64,000 nt of DNA from positions 296,501-360,500 of the forward strand of contig JACJYG010000008.1 in the NCBI GenBank assembly GCA_020636215.1. Reading direction: 5' to 3'. Shown in pieces: positions 42,930 to 50,931 of this stretch (position 1 is its first letter; the number at the start of each line of letters is the position of its first letter). Under the pieces are notes generated by a model, which worked only from the letters and a program-made list of their open reading frames with translations, made no database searches and was not told the origin of the DNA. Origin of the DNA: Lewinellaceae bacterium. Its GTDB lineage: Bacteria > Bacteroidota > Bacteroidia > Chitinophagales > Saprospiraceae. Position numbers and translations under genes: made by a program.

Positions 42930-43655
42930 ATGAAATACGCCCTCGCCTTTCTATCCTGCCTCCTGCTCATTAACTGCAACCACCCCCAGCCCCGGCAGCA
43001 CAGCCCTACCCCGGCGGACAGCCTTCAAACAGATACCGTCGGGTTGGCCACCGACAATTCGCCCACTGAAATCGAACCAAAACCGGTACAGCAAAGCCGC
43101 CTCGACTACGACACCACCCAATGGACGGACATCGCCCTGCTCGACTCCTCCATCCTCATCGACATGAAATACGCCACCACCGATAACTTTGTACAGGAAA
43201 AAATGTACGATTGCGGCCGCTGCTTCCTGCGCCCGGAAGTGGCGAAAGCAGTGGTTGCGGCTCATCAGGAACTGCAAAAACAAGGCCTGGGGTTAAAAAT
43301 GCTGGACTGCTACCGCCCACGCCCCATTCAGTGGAAGCTATGGGAAAAAGTGCCCGACCCACGCTATGTGTCCGACCCGCGCAAAGGCTCTATGCACAAC
43401 CGTGGCGCTGCGGTCGACTTGACCATCGCAGATGCCAGGGGGCAGGAACTGGAAATGGGGACCCCTTATGATTTCTTCGGCCCGGAAGCACACCCCTCCT
43501 ACACCAACCTGCCCGACTCCGTGCTGGCCCATCGGCAATTGCTGCGGGAAGTGCTGATGCGACGGGGGTTCCAACCTACTTCTACCGAATGGTGGCATTT
43601 TTCCTACCATAAACAGAACTATGCGCTGTCGGACGTGTTATGGAAATGTTATTAG
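42930..43655 (+). CDS. D-alanyl-D-alanine dipeptidase (VanX/DdpX-type, M15D) lipoprotein
   Basis: From the ATG at 42930 this encodes 241 residues with a lipoprotein signal ending LLINC. The M15D catalytic motifs are complete: SMHNRGAAVD with zinc ligands His156 and Asp163, and EWWHF with the catalytic Glu220 and zinc ligand His223; a CYRP segment with the transition-state Arg is at about 128-131. These enzymes hydrolyse D-Ala-D-Ala; outside resistance clusters they recycle cell-wall dipeptides. No vanH/vanA-like genes are near, so a housekeeping role is likely. It is divergent from the toxin gene. Confidence 0.9.
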   Translation: MKYALAFLSCLLLINCNHPQPRQHSPTPADSLQTDTVGLATDNSPTEIEPKPVQQSRLDYDTTQWTDIALLDSSILIDMKYATTDNFVQEKMYDCGRCFLRPEVAKAVVAAHQELQKQGLGLKMLDCYRPRPIQWKLWEKVPDPRYVSDPRKGSMHNRGAAVDLTIADARGQELEMGTPYDFFGPEAHPSYTNLPDSVLAHRQLLREVLMRRGFQPTSTEWWHFSYHKQNYALSDVLWKCY

Positions 43656-43691
43656 CACGGGCCGAAGCCTGAAAAACCCGGCAACAAAGCT

Positions 43692-43699
43692 TATATTTG
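43692..43699 (+). promoter_or_regulatory. Candidate -7 promoter element of the MoxR gene
   Basis: TATATTTG matches TAnnTTTG, 60 bp before the MoxR start codon. A clear -33 TTTG at the right distance is not seen. Confidence 0.4.
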
Positions 43700-43758
43700 C
43701 CGCGTTTTCAAGTGAAGGATTACCTTGGCGAGCAAAGCCAAAAAACGAATACTTACCC

Positions 43759-44736
43759 ATGGCAAATCAAACAGTGGAATTCAAATCGGATGTTGAGGCG
43801 GTTGACGCACTAGCAGAGGCTTATAACTTGCTTCGCAAGGAAATCGGGAAAGTCATCATCGGGCAGGACGAAGTGGTCCGGGCGGTGATCATTTCTCTGT
43901 TCAGCAACGGCCATAGCCTGCTGGTTGGGGTGCCAGGGCTGGCCAAAACGCTGCTCGTCAGCACCATCGCAGAAGTGCTGGATCTGGACTTTAAGCGTAT
44001 TCAGTTCACTCCCGACCTGATGCCGTCCGACATTACCGGCTCGGAAATTCTCGGCGAAGACCGCCACTTCAAGTTCAACCGCGGGCCCCTGTTCTCCAAT
44101 ATCGTGCTGGCGGATGAAATCAACCGTACGCCACCCAAAACACAGGCCGCTCTGCTGGAAGCCATGCAGGAACGCTCTGTGACGGTCAGTGGCGTCCGGC
44201 ATGTCCTGCCTTCGCCTTTCTTCGTACTGGCTACTCAAAACCCCATTGAACAGGAAGGCACCTACCCGCTGCCGGAAGCCCAGCTGGACCGATTTATGTT
44301 CAACATCCCCCTCGACTACCCTTCTTACGAGGAAGAGATCGAAGTGGTGAAAGGCACGACTACTATCCAGGATTTTAACCTGAAGCACGTCTTGTCAGGC
44401 GATCAGATTAAGGCCTTCCAGCAACTCATTCGCAAGGTGCCTATTGCCGACAATGTGCTCGAATACGCCGTATCGCTGGCCACCAAAACGCGCCCGCAAA
44501 CCAACCGGGCTACCGAAAAAGTTAACAATTATATCTCCTGGGGCGCCGGCCCGCGCGCTTCTCAATATATGGTGCTGGGCGCCAAGTGCCACGCCGCCAT
44601 CCACGGGAAGTACTCGCCCGATATCGAAGATGTACAGGCCATCGCCAAATATGTGCTTCGCCACCGCATCGTGCGCAACTACAAAGCCGAAGCAGAGGGC
44701 GTTACCGAAGAGCAGGTGATCGAAAGCTTGTTCTAG
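43759..44736 (+). CDS. MoxR family AAA+ ATPase
   Basis: This 325-residue cytoplasmic AAA+ ATPase starts at the ATG at 43759 (MANQTVEFKSD); the longer open frame overlaps the dipeptidase gene. Walker A is GVPGLAKT (57-64), Walker B is IVLADEINRTPP, followed by the MoxR landmark KTQAALLEAMQE, sensor 1 ATQNPIEQEGTYPLPEAQLDRF and the arginine-finger region. MoxR proteins act as chaperones for metal or protein-complex assembly and usually precede DUF58/VWA genes (the Bat operon). Here the gene is followed by a strong terminator, so it stands alone. Confidence 0.92.
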   Translation: MANQTVEFKSDVEAVDALAEAYNLLRKEIGKVIIGQDEVVRAVIISLFSNGHSLLVGVPGLAKTLLVSTIAEVLDLDFKRIQFTPDLMPSDITGSEILGEDRHFKFNRGPLFSNIVLADEINRTPPKTQAALLEAMQERSVTVSGVRHVLPSPFFVLATQNPIEQEGTYPLPEAQLDRFMFNIPLDYPSYEEEIEVVKGTTTIQDFNLKHVLSGDQIKAFQQLIRKVPIADNVLEYAVSLATKTRPQTNRATEKVNNYISWGAGPRASQYMVLGAKCHAAIHGKYSPDIEDVQAIAKYVLRHRIVRNYKAEAEGVTEEQVIESLF

Positions 44737-44755
44737 GAATACCCTGCAGGCCCGG

Positions 44756-44791
44756 AAAAAAGGGAAGGTTGCTGACAACCTTCCCTTTTTT
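44756..44791 (+). terminator. Intrinsic terminator after the MoxR gene
   Basis: A perfect 16-bp stem (44756-44771 with 44776-44791) with a ctga loop ends in a run of eight T residues, 19 bp after the MoxR stop codon. The A-tract on the other side makes it potentially bidirectional. Confidence 0.9.
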
Positions 44792-44882
44792 TTGTACAAT
44801 GGAACTTTTTTTTGGTCCAACTCGTTGCACCAATGTTAACCCAATGTTAACTTTGTGTAAATTAAAAGTAAAGCAACGAACC

Positions 44883-45380
44883 ATGAGCAAAGCCCGCTAT
44901 AAAGAAGTACAACGATTCCGGAGATGGGAAGTCATCGCCCTGCTCCTATTCCTACTGATCGGATCAACTTACCATCTGTTCAAACTGATCGGTGAAAGCA
45001 CCTATGATCAGACGAGCCTTATCCTGCAATACCTGTTGATCCTGGTGCTCATCGGGGGCGCGTTGGTTTATTTCATCAGCATTCGGCTGATCGTCAAATT
45101 CGATGATGAAAAGATCCGGTATCAATTCTATCCCTGGCATTATCACAAACACGAGGTAAAGTGGTCGGAAGTGGCAGATTGCCAGGTGGTCGACACCCCT
45201 GCTGCGGCCGAATTGAGCGGCTGGTCGGTGCGCATCGGCACCGGAGAGCGCAGTTTTAGCGTCAGCGGCCGCCGTGGCTTATTGCTTTCTCTCAAAGATG
45301 GGCAACAGTTATTTATCGGCAGCCAGCATCCCGATCAATTGCGGGAAGCGCTGGAGCAATGTCGGCGTACAACCCCCTGA
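44883..45380 (+). CDS. Small membrane protein with C-terminal PH-like domain
   Basis: From the ATG at 44883 this encodes 165 residues. Two membrane segments (about 16-33 and 46-68) are followed by a soluble part with alternating strands (LIVKFDDEKIRYQF, HKHEVKWSEVADCQVV, SWSVRIG-like SGWSVRIGTGERSFSVSG, GLLLSLKDGQQLFIGS, QHPDQLREAL). This is the pattern of bacterial PH-like (bPH) domain proteins such as DUF6141. Function is unknown; it is probably peripheral to the inner membrane facing the cytoplasm. It is bounded by a terminator on each side and so is monocistronic. The open frame upstream crosses the MoxR gene and is not used. Confidence 0.75.
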   Translation: MSKARYKEVQRFRRWEVIALLLFLLIGSTYHLFKLIGESTYDQTSLILQYLLILVLIGGALVYFISIRLIVKFDDEKIRYQFYPWHYHKHEVKWSEVADCQVVDTPAAAELSGWSVRIGTGERSFSVSGRRGLLLSLKDGQQLFIGSQHPDQLREALEQCRRTTP

Positions 45381-45420
45381 GTAGTGGTCAAAAAATAATC
45401 GGCGGGAATTGGATTTTTCC

Positions 45421-45460
45421 GAAAAAAGCCGGAAGCATCGCGATGCTTCCGGCTTTTTTC
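45421..45460. terminator. Perfect 40-bp palindromic bidirectional terminator
   Basis: Positions 45421-45440 are the exact reverse complement of 45441-45460, with a GC-rich core and A6/T6 ends. It lies 40 bp after the PH-like gene stop and would terminate transcription from either side. Confidence 0.9.
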
Positions 45461-45479
45461 GTCAGTATTGGCCTTTGTA

Positions 45480-45493
45480 GCGTAAATTTACGC
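45480..45493. promoter_or_regulatory. 14-bp perfect palindrome upstream of the DUF4837 gene
   Basis: GCGTAAATTTACGC is a perfect palindrome about 95 bp upstream of the DUF4837 start codon and just after the terminator. It may be a regulator-binding site; its TAAATTTA core also resembles a -7 element. Confidence 0.35.
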
Positions 45494-45588
45494 CAAAACA
45501 ACCCCAAACTGCATCTGTTTAATGGGTAGGCAGAAAGGCGGCCGGGAGCTTTTCTCCCTTTGACAATATTTAAAAAACAACACGTTTC

Positions 45589-46668
45589 ATGAAAAAGCAT
45601 TTTCAATTTATACTTGTCCTTTCCTTTCTTTTCAGCCTGTTACTGAGCAGTTGCACGGAGGAGGTACAGCGAGGACTGCGGGCGGTGCCCACGGCATTCG
45701 GCAGCCTCAACGAGATTGTCGTTATCATGGATACGGACTTGTGGGATGGCCCGATGGGTGACACCATTCGCTATTACTATTCTTCGGCCTATCCGCTCTT
45801 GCCCCAGCCGGAGCCCGTTTTTGACCTGCGCCAATTTACACCCGAAGACCTTGAAAAGGAGCGCCTCCGCAAGGAACTGCGCACCTATATGTTCGTCGGA
45901 AACCTCGAAGACACCAACTCCCCCACCACCAAGATGATCCTGGCGGACATCGGGCAGGAAAAAGCCCGCCGCGCCCGTGAAGACAAGGCTTTCAACAGCA
46001 TCGCCGGCCGAGATAAGTGGGCCAAGGGACAACTCGTCATCTATCAGTTCGGCTACTCTACGGAAGAGTTGATTAAGGCTCTCAAGGAGAACTTCCCCGC
46101 CGTCAAGAAGCGGGTATACGAGTTCGATTCCAAAAAACTGGACGCCTACGTTTACCTGAATGGAGAGAATAAAAAACTGGAAGAGGAGATTCGCACCGCT
46201 ATGGGTGTCAGCCTGAAAGTGCCGAGCGATTACTTCCTGGCCATCAACGACGGCAACATCATCTGGATCCGCAAAGAAACGGACGATATCAGCAGCAACA
46301 TCCTGCTTAAAAAAATCAAATACACGGATCAGGCCCAACTAACCAAGGAGAACCTGCTCGCACTGCGCGATTCCATTGGCAAGCAATACATATCCTCCAC
46401 CCTGCCCGACACCTACATGCAGGTGAACGCCATTGACCTTCCGGTGCTGTCTAATCCCACCAAGATCAACGGCTACTACGCCCTCGACGCCCGGGGCATC
46501 TGGGAGATCGTCAACGACTATATGGGCGGCGCTTTTGTCAGCTACTTCATCCTGAACCCCAACACCAGCGAACTGCTGTTCATCGACGGCTTCCTGCACG
46601 CTCCCGGCGAGGATAAGCGGGATTTCATGATGCAACTGGACCATGTGTTGCAGTCGGTGAAGTTTTAG
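45589..46668 (+). CDS. DUF4837 family lipoprotein
   Basis: This 359-residue lipoprotein has a signal ending LLSSC. The mature part matches the Bacteroidota DUF4837 family: AFGSLNEIVVIMDTDLWDGPMGDTIRYYYSSAYPLLPQPEPVFDL is the family's conserved opening, here at about residues 36-80, and an acidic TYMFVGNLED strand follows. A late GGAFVSYFILN strand and a FLHAPGEDKRDFM segment close the domain. Its role is not known. A strong hairpin follows its stop codon. Confidence 0.85.
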   Translation: MKKHFQFILVLSFLFSLLLSSCTEEVQRGLRAVPTAFGSLNEIVVIMDTDLWDGPMGDTIRYYYSSAYPLLPQPEPVFDLRQFTPEDLEKERLRKELRTYMFVGNLEDTNSPTTKMILADIGQEKARRAREDKAFNSIAGRDKWAKGQLVIYQFGYSTEELIKALKENFPAVKKRVYEFDSKKLDAYVYLNGENKKLEEEIRTAMGVSLKVPSDYFLAINDGNIIWIRKETDDISSNILLKKIKYTDQAQLTKENLLALRDSIGKQYISSTLPDTYMQVNAIDLPVLSNPTKINGYYALDARGIWEIVNDYMGGAFVSYFILNPNTSELLFIDGFLHAPGEDKRDFMMQLDHVLQSVKF

Positions 46669-46672
46669 ATGC

Positions 46673-46727
46673 TTCAGACAGCATCTTTCCTTCCGGATAT
46701 GAGCTATAGAGAAAGATGCTGTCTGAA
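46673..46727 (+). terminator. Hairpin after the DUF4837 gene
   Basis: A perfect 17-bp stem (ttcagacagcatctttc at 46673-46689 with its complement at 46711-46727) encloses a 21-nt loop, starting 5 bp after the DUF4837 stop codon. It lacks a T-tract, so it may stabilise the 3' end or act with Rho. Confidence 0.65.
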
Positions 46728-46810
46728 AGTTGCACCTCATTTACCCAAGGAGTTTTTGCCCCCTTCCCACTTTTTTTCTATTTTGGAAAGCTCAGCAGCT
46801 TAACCCAGCG

Positions 46811-47440
46811 ATGCGAAACTTCCTCAAGCCCCGGCGCGACCTTCAATGGAGCAGCTTCACCGACGAAGCCCTGGCCGATCATTACCGGCGGCATGGGGAG
46901 GAAGGCGCTATCGCAGAGCTGTTCAGTCGTTATATACACCTCGTTTACGGCGCCTGCAAAAAAATCCTGAAAAATAAGCCGGCGGAAGAGTTGCGTGATG
47001 TGGTGATGGACATCTTTGAACGGGTCGTGATACAGGCCCGTGAGTCCGAGATACAAGCCTTCAATACCTGGGTATACGCCATCACCCGCAACGAGTGCTT
47101 TTCGCGCCTGCGCGAACAGGAGCGGACCAGCCGGTATCAACAGGATTGGGAAAATTTTGAAAAAAGTACCGCTTCTGTTATGGAAAATGGAGGCCTTCTG
47201 CGTCTATATCAAGTAGAAGAGCCTAATGCCGGCCAGTTGCTGGAAAACGCCCTGGCGAATCTGGAGGAGGGCCAACGCCGCTGTATCGAACTTTTTTATC
47301 GGGAGAAAAAAAGCTACCAGGAAATCGCAGCGGCTACGGGGTTTACCCTCAAACAAGTGAAGAGCCACCTCCAAAATGCCAAGCGGCGCCTGCAGAATGA
47401 ACTGGGCGGCCCATTACAGAGTGAACAATCAAAACTATGA
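46811..47440 (+). CDS. ECF-type RNA polymerase sigma factor
   Basis: This 209-residue sigma-70 family factor starts at the ATG at 46811 (MRNFLKPRRDLQW). Region 2 is present at about 30-100 (ELFSRYIHLVYGACKKIL, FNTWVYAITRNECFSRLRE) and region 4 at about 150-200 (LENALANLEEGQRRCIELFYREKKSYQEIAAATGFTLKQVKSHLQNAKRRL), a normal helix-turn-helix. Region 3 is missing, as expected for an ECF factor. Its stop overlaps the start of the next gene by 4 bp (ATGA), and that product looks like a membrane anti-sigma factor, so the two form a cell-envelope signalling pair. Confidence 0.9.
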   Translation: MRNFLKPRRDLQWSSFTDEALADHYRRHGEEGAIAELFSRYIHLVYGACKKILKNKPAEELRDVVMDIFERVVIQARESEIQAFNTWVYAITRNECFSRLREQERTSRYQQDWENFEKSTASVMENGGLLRLYQVEEPNAGQLLENALANLEEGQRRCIELFYREKKSYQEIAAATGFTLKQVKSHLQNAKRRLQNELGGPLQSEQSKL

Positions 47441-48186
47441 ACGCAATCTTTGCAAAGCGCGGCTGCCTCACCCGGCAGGAGTTGATGCAGTATTTGCGCG
47501 GCGACCTCGGTGGCCAGCAGCAGCACGATATTGAGAACCATCTGCTGGACTGTCCGCTCTGCTCCGCCGCTGTGGAAGGCATGGCCCAAAGCCAGAACAT
47601 GGAGGAAGTGGAGGAGGAACTCGAATCTATCCATAACAGGGCTTATGCCAGCCGTGCGCCACGGCTGCGCAAAATGGCCTGGATCAACCGTGCCGCTGCC
47701 GTAGGACTGCTCCTGCTACTGGCCTACGCCGGCTTCCGCTATTGGGCTACGTCCTTGCCCGAACGCCTGTTTGCAGAATACTTTCAACCCCTCGACAACC
47801 AATATATCACCCTCCGTAGCGCCGGCGAGCCTCCGGTTAATCCCGAATTAAAAACGGCACTCGACTTCTACACCGCCGCCGACTTCACCGCCAGCTTGCC
47901 CCACTTCCAAAACTACCTGTCTACCAATCCCGATGACGGACAGGCCGCCTTACTGGCCGCCAACGCCTGCCTCCATAGCGGCGCGCCCCAACAGGCGGAA
48001 GCTTACCTTCTGCCTTTGGAAAGCAAAGACCGGCAATGGAACGGACAGGTCAAATGGTACCTCGCCCTGGCCTACCTGAAGCAAGGCCAGCAACAATCTA
48101 CCCGGCAATTACTCCAGGCCATCCGTGGCGATGAGTATTCGGAATACAGGGAAGCAGCAGCAGCACTGATGAAGCAGTTGGAGTAG
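47437..48186 (+). CDS. Putative anti-sigma factor with zinc-finger-like N-terminus, one TM and TPR region
   Basis: This 249-residue protein has an N-terminal ZAS/zf-HC2-like segment (RQELMQYLRGDLGGQQQHDIENHLLDCPLC, His-x3-Cys-x2-Cys pattern at residues about 31-41), one membrane helix at about 87-105 (AAVGLLLLLAYAGF) and a periplasmic TPR-like C-terminal half (about 135-249, PHFQNYLSTNPDDGQAALLAANACL). This layout suits an anti-sigma factor that holds the upstream ECF sigma at the membrane until an envelope cue arrives. The 4-bp overlap with the sigma gene supports coupled translation. Confidence 0.75.
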   Translation: MNAIFAKRGCLTRQELMQYLRGDLGGQQQHDIENHLLDCPLCSAAVEGMAQSQNMEEVEEELESIHNRAYASRAPRLRKMAWINRAAAVGLLLLLAYAGFRYWATSLPERLFAEYFQPLDNQYITLRSAGEPPVNPELKTALDFYTAADFTASLPHFQNYLSTNPDDGQAALLAANACLHSGAPQQAEAYLLPLESKDRQWNGQVKWYLALAYLKQGQQQSTRQLLQAIRGDEYSEYREAAAALMKQLE

Positions 48187-48198
48187 CCTCTGAGTAAA

Positions 48199-48228
48199 CC
48201 TCGGAGGTTTATGTAAAAACCTCCGAGG
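48199..48228. terminator. Hairpin between the anti-sigma-like gene and htpG
   Basis: A perfect 12-bp stem (cctcggaggttt at 48199-48210 with its complement at 48217-48228) with a 6-nt loop lies between two convergent genes, 8 bp before the htpG stop codon. It could terminate both. Confidence 0.75.
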
Positions 48229-48235
48229 CTGCAGA

Positions 48236-50101
48236 TTACTTCAGGAACTCCAGGCTCTTATTAATAAACTCCGTCAGGCTGCTGCCGCGAAGCATGTTCT
48301 GGTTGAGCAGGGCCAATTTGTAGAGATACTCAGCCGTGGCGGCGCGCTTCTTTTTATTTTTCTCGCCGGCCAGCTTATTCGCGATAAGCGGGTGGTTGGT
48401 GTTGACCACGACGTTGTAGGAGTCGGGCAATTCGCCGAACTGCATGCCCTGCATCATTTGCATCTCCTTCATGCGGCGCATGAATTCCGGCCGGGTGATC
48501 GTCACAGGCAGATCTTCCGGCGAGAGGGCTTTTACCACGACCGAGCCGCCATCGGTTACCAGTTCGTCAAATAGGGTTTTTACTTCTTTTTCCTGCTCTT
48601 CGCTGAGTACCGACTCCTGCTTTTCATCCTTCTGCACCAGATTATCGACCGTATCGGAGTCGACCCGTACGAAGGTGATGCCGCCCATCTTGTATTCCAG
48701 CTGCTGCATGAAATGGTTATCGATGACCGTGTCAAAAACGAGGATATCGTACCCCCGGGCCGTAGCGGCCTTGATGAAGCTGTCGTGGCCATCCGGATCA
48801 TTAGTGTACAGGGCCACTACCTTGTCGTATTTGTCCGTCTGGTTTTCTTTGATCTTCTCCTTATATTCCTCTATAGGAAAATACTCGCCGGCCACGTTGC
48901 GGACCAGAGTGAAAGGCAATGCCCGCTCGTAAAACTTCTCATCGGAAATCAGGCCGTACTTGATGAAAACCCCCAGGTCATTCCACTTGGCCTCGAAGTT
49001 TTCCCGCTCTTTCTTGAATAGCTCGCTCAGCTTGTCTGCTACCTTTTTGGTGATGTAGCCGGTAATCTTACGCACGTTGCTGTCGCCCTGCAGATAACTG
49101 CGGGAAACGTTCAGCGGGATGTCGGGCGAGTCGATCACGCCGTGCAACAGTGTAAGGAACTCAGGGACGATTTCCTTCACGTTATCCGTGACGTAGACCT
49201 GGTTGCTGTACAATTGGATCTTGTTTTTCTGCACTTCGAAATTGTTGCCCAGCTTGGGGAAGTACAGAATACCGGTCAGGTTGAACGGATAATCGATGTT
49301 GAGGTGTATCCAGAACAATGGGGGTGTGCTGAAGGGATACAGTTCGTTGTAGAAGGCCTTATAGTCCTCGTCGGTAAGTTCCGCAGGCTGGCGGCGCCAG
49401 GTGGGGTTGGTGTTGTTAATGATGTTATCCACCTCCACTTCTTTTTCCACCTTCTCCTCGCCTTCCCCTTCGCTGACGGTTTCGGTATGGGTACCGAATT
49501 TAATGGGGATGGGGAGAAACTTGCAGTACTTATCCAGGAGTTGCTGAATGCGGTGTTCTTCCAGGAACTCCTTGTTCTCCTCGTTGATGAACAGCACGAT
49601 GTCCGTCCCCCTTTGTGTTTTGTCATTTTCGGCAAGGGTATACTCCGGGTCGCCTTCGCAGGCCCAGGTCACGCCGGGGGCGTCCTGATAGGATTTAGTC
49701 ACCGCTTCCACTTTATCGGAGACCATGAAGGAAGAGTAGAAGCCCAGGCCGAAATTGCCGATGATAGCCGCTTCGTTTTTATATTTTTCCAAAAACTCCT
49801 GAGCACTGGAGAAAGCCACCTGGTTGAGGTATTTTTTCACCTCCTCCTCGGTCATGCCGATGCCCTTATCCCGAACGGTAAGCGTTTTATTTTCCTTGTC
49901 GAGCAGGATCTCGATCGTGAGATCGCCGATGTCTTCTTTTATTTCTCCCCGGGAAGCCAGGGCCTTGAGCTTAACGGTTGCATCAACAGCGTTGGAGATA
50001 AGCTCGCGCAAAAATATTTCGTGGTCGGAGTAGAGGAATTTTTTAATGATGGGGAAGATATTCTCCGTTTGTACGGATATGTTACCTTTCTGCATAGCCA
50101 T
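48236..50101 (-). CDS. htpG: Molecular chaperone HtpG (Hsp90)
   Basis: This 621-residue Hsp90 starts at the ATG at 50101 (MAMQKGNISVQTENIFP); the frame extends further but into repeat sequence. The GHKL ATPase domain holds the ATP-lid and binding motifs (LRELISNAVDA, RDKGIGMTEEE, IGNFGLGFYSSFMV), followed by the middle domain with the SRSYLQGDSNVRKI catalytic loop and a C-terminal dimerisation domain. It is a full-length cytosolic ATP-dependent chaperone. The 5' side of the gene is directly abutted by a 122-bp repeat array, whose first unit begins 47 bp upstream of the start codon, so its promoter must lie in or beside that array. Confidence 0.96.
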   Translation of the reverse strand: MAMQKGNISVQTENIFPIIKKFLYSDHEIFLRELISNAVDATVKLKALASRGEIKEDIGDLTIEILLDKENKTLTVRDKGIGMTEEEVKKYLNQVAFSSAQEFLEKYKNEAAIIGNFGLGFYSSFMVSDKVEAVTKSYQDAPGVTWACEGDPEYTLAENDKTQRGTDIVLFINEENKEFLEEHRIQQLLDKYCKFLPIPIKFGTHTETVSEGEGEEKVEKEVEVDNIINNTNPTWRRQPAELTDEDYKAFYNELYPFSTPPLFWIHLNIDYPFNLTGILYFPKLGNNFEVQKNKIQLYSNQVYVTDNVKEIVPEFLTLLHGVIDSPDIPLNVSRSYLQGDSNVRKITGYITKKVADKLSELFKKERENFEAKWNDLGVFIKYGLISDEKFYERALPFTLVRNVAGEYFPIEEYKEKIKENQTDKYDKVVALYTNDPDGHDSFIKAATARGYDILVFDTVIDNHFMQQLEYKMGGITFVRVDSDTVDNLVQKDEKQESVLSEEQEKEVKTLFDELVTDGGSVVVKALSPEDLPVTITRPEFMRRMKEMQMMQGMQFGELPDSYNVVVNTNHPLIANKLAGEKNKKKRAATAEYLYKLALLNQNMLRGSSLTEFINKSLEFLK

Positions 50102-50147
50102 ATTATTTAGTGTTTTGCAAATATTTATTGTGAAATTATTTCTATCA

Positions 50148-50737
50148 GGTGCCGCTTTCGGTGGCCAGGCGAAGGCCGTAAGCAACCTAAGTGGCTGAAG
50201 GACAAGCCTGGGCGCCGAAACCATCAGCGGCTTCGTGTTTTTTGTTTACTACCACTCCTCAAAAAACATGGTGCCGCTTTCGGTGGCCAGGCGAAGGCCG
50301 TAAGCAGCATAAGTGGCTGAAGGACAAGCCTGGGCGCCGAAACCATCAGCGGCTTCGTGTTTTTTGTTTACTACCACTCCTCAAAAACATGGTGCCGCTT
50401 TCGGTGTTTTTGCGAAGGTACCAACCTAAGTGGCTGAAGGACAAGCCTGGGCGCCGAAACCATCAGCGGCTTCGTGTTTTTGTTTACTACCACTCCTCAA
50501 AAAACATGGTGCCGCTTTCGGTGGCCAGGCGAAGGCCGTAAGCAACCTAAGTGGCTGAAGGACAAGCCTGGGCGCCGAAACCATCAGCGGCTTCGTGTTT
50601 TTTGTTTACTACCACTCCTCAAAAAACATGGTGCCGCTTTCGGTGGCCAGGCGAAGGCCGTAAGCAACCTAAGTGGCTGAAGGACAAGCCTGGGCGCCGA
50701 AACCATCAGCGGCTTCGTGTTTTTTGTTTACTACCAA
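50148..50737. repeat. 122-bp tandem repeat, five copies, with nested inverted repeats
   Basis: Units begin at 50148, 50270, 50391, 50508 and 50630, with lengths of 122, 121, 117 and 122 bp and a last copy of about 108 bp. Each contains nested palindromic arms: gccgct with agcggc, ttcgg with ccgaa, and ccaggc with gcctgg, so about 85 nt of each unit can fold into one long stem. The third copy has a local replacement after the first arm. Unit lengths are not consistently multiples of three, so the ORFs running through them are spurious. The array lies between htpG and a candidate RNA gene. Confidence 0.95.
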
Positions 50738-50895
50738 ATACGTGCCATCCTAAAAAAACTGACAAATTGACGTAACCTTGTTATAACAACTGCGTACAAG
50801 CAGGCATATTGGCTACTACTCATACGCTGGAAATATGCGCAAGGCTTCGCTAATTAGCCTTTTCAAACAGGAATGTGAGTTTTTTTATTGACTGG

Positions 50896-50925
50896 TTGTT
50901 ATTTATGATAGAAATTTATAATTTG
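50896..50925 (+). promoter_or_regulatory. Candidate promoter of the structured RNA
   Basis: TTG at 50896-50898 and a TA(n3)TTTG element at 50917-50925 are separated by 18 bp, close to the Bacteroidota -33/-7 layout. The -7 element has one extra base between TA and TTTG. Transcription would start near 50932. Confidence 0.35.
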
Positions 50926-50931
50926 CACGCT

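Noticed and set aside
49142..50110. 322-codon plus-strand ORF
   Set aside because: Antisense to htpG, with Val/Phe/Gly-rich shadow composition and no family features.
50148..50737. Possible CRISPR array
   Set aside because: The units are contiguous 117-122 bp repeats with no unique spacers and no cas genes nearby.
50191..50775. Three plus-strand ORFs encoding near-identical Arg/Pro/Trp-rich proteins across the 122-bp repeats
   Set aside because: They follow the DNA repeat period rather than a protein domain, change frame where unit length changes (121 and 117 bp), and have no start signals or homologues I recognise.
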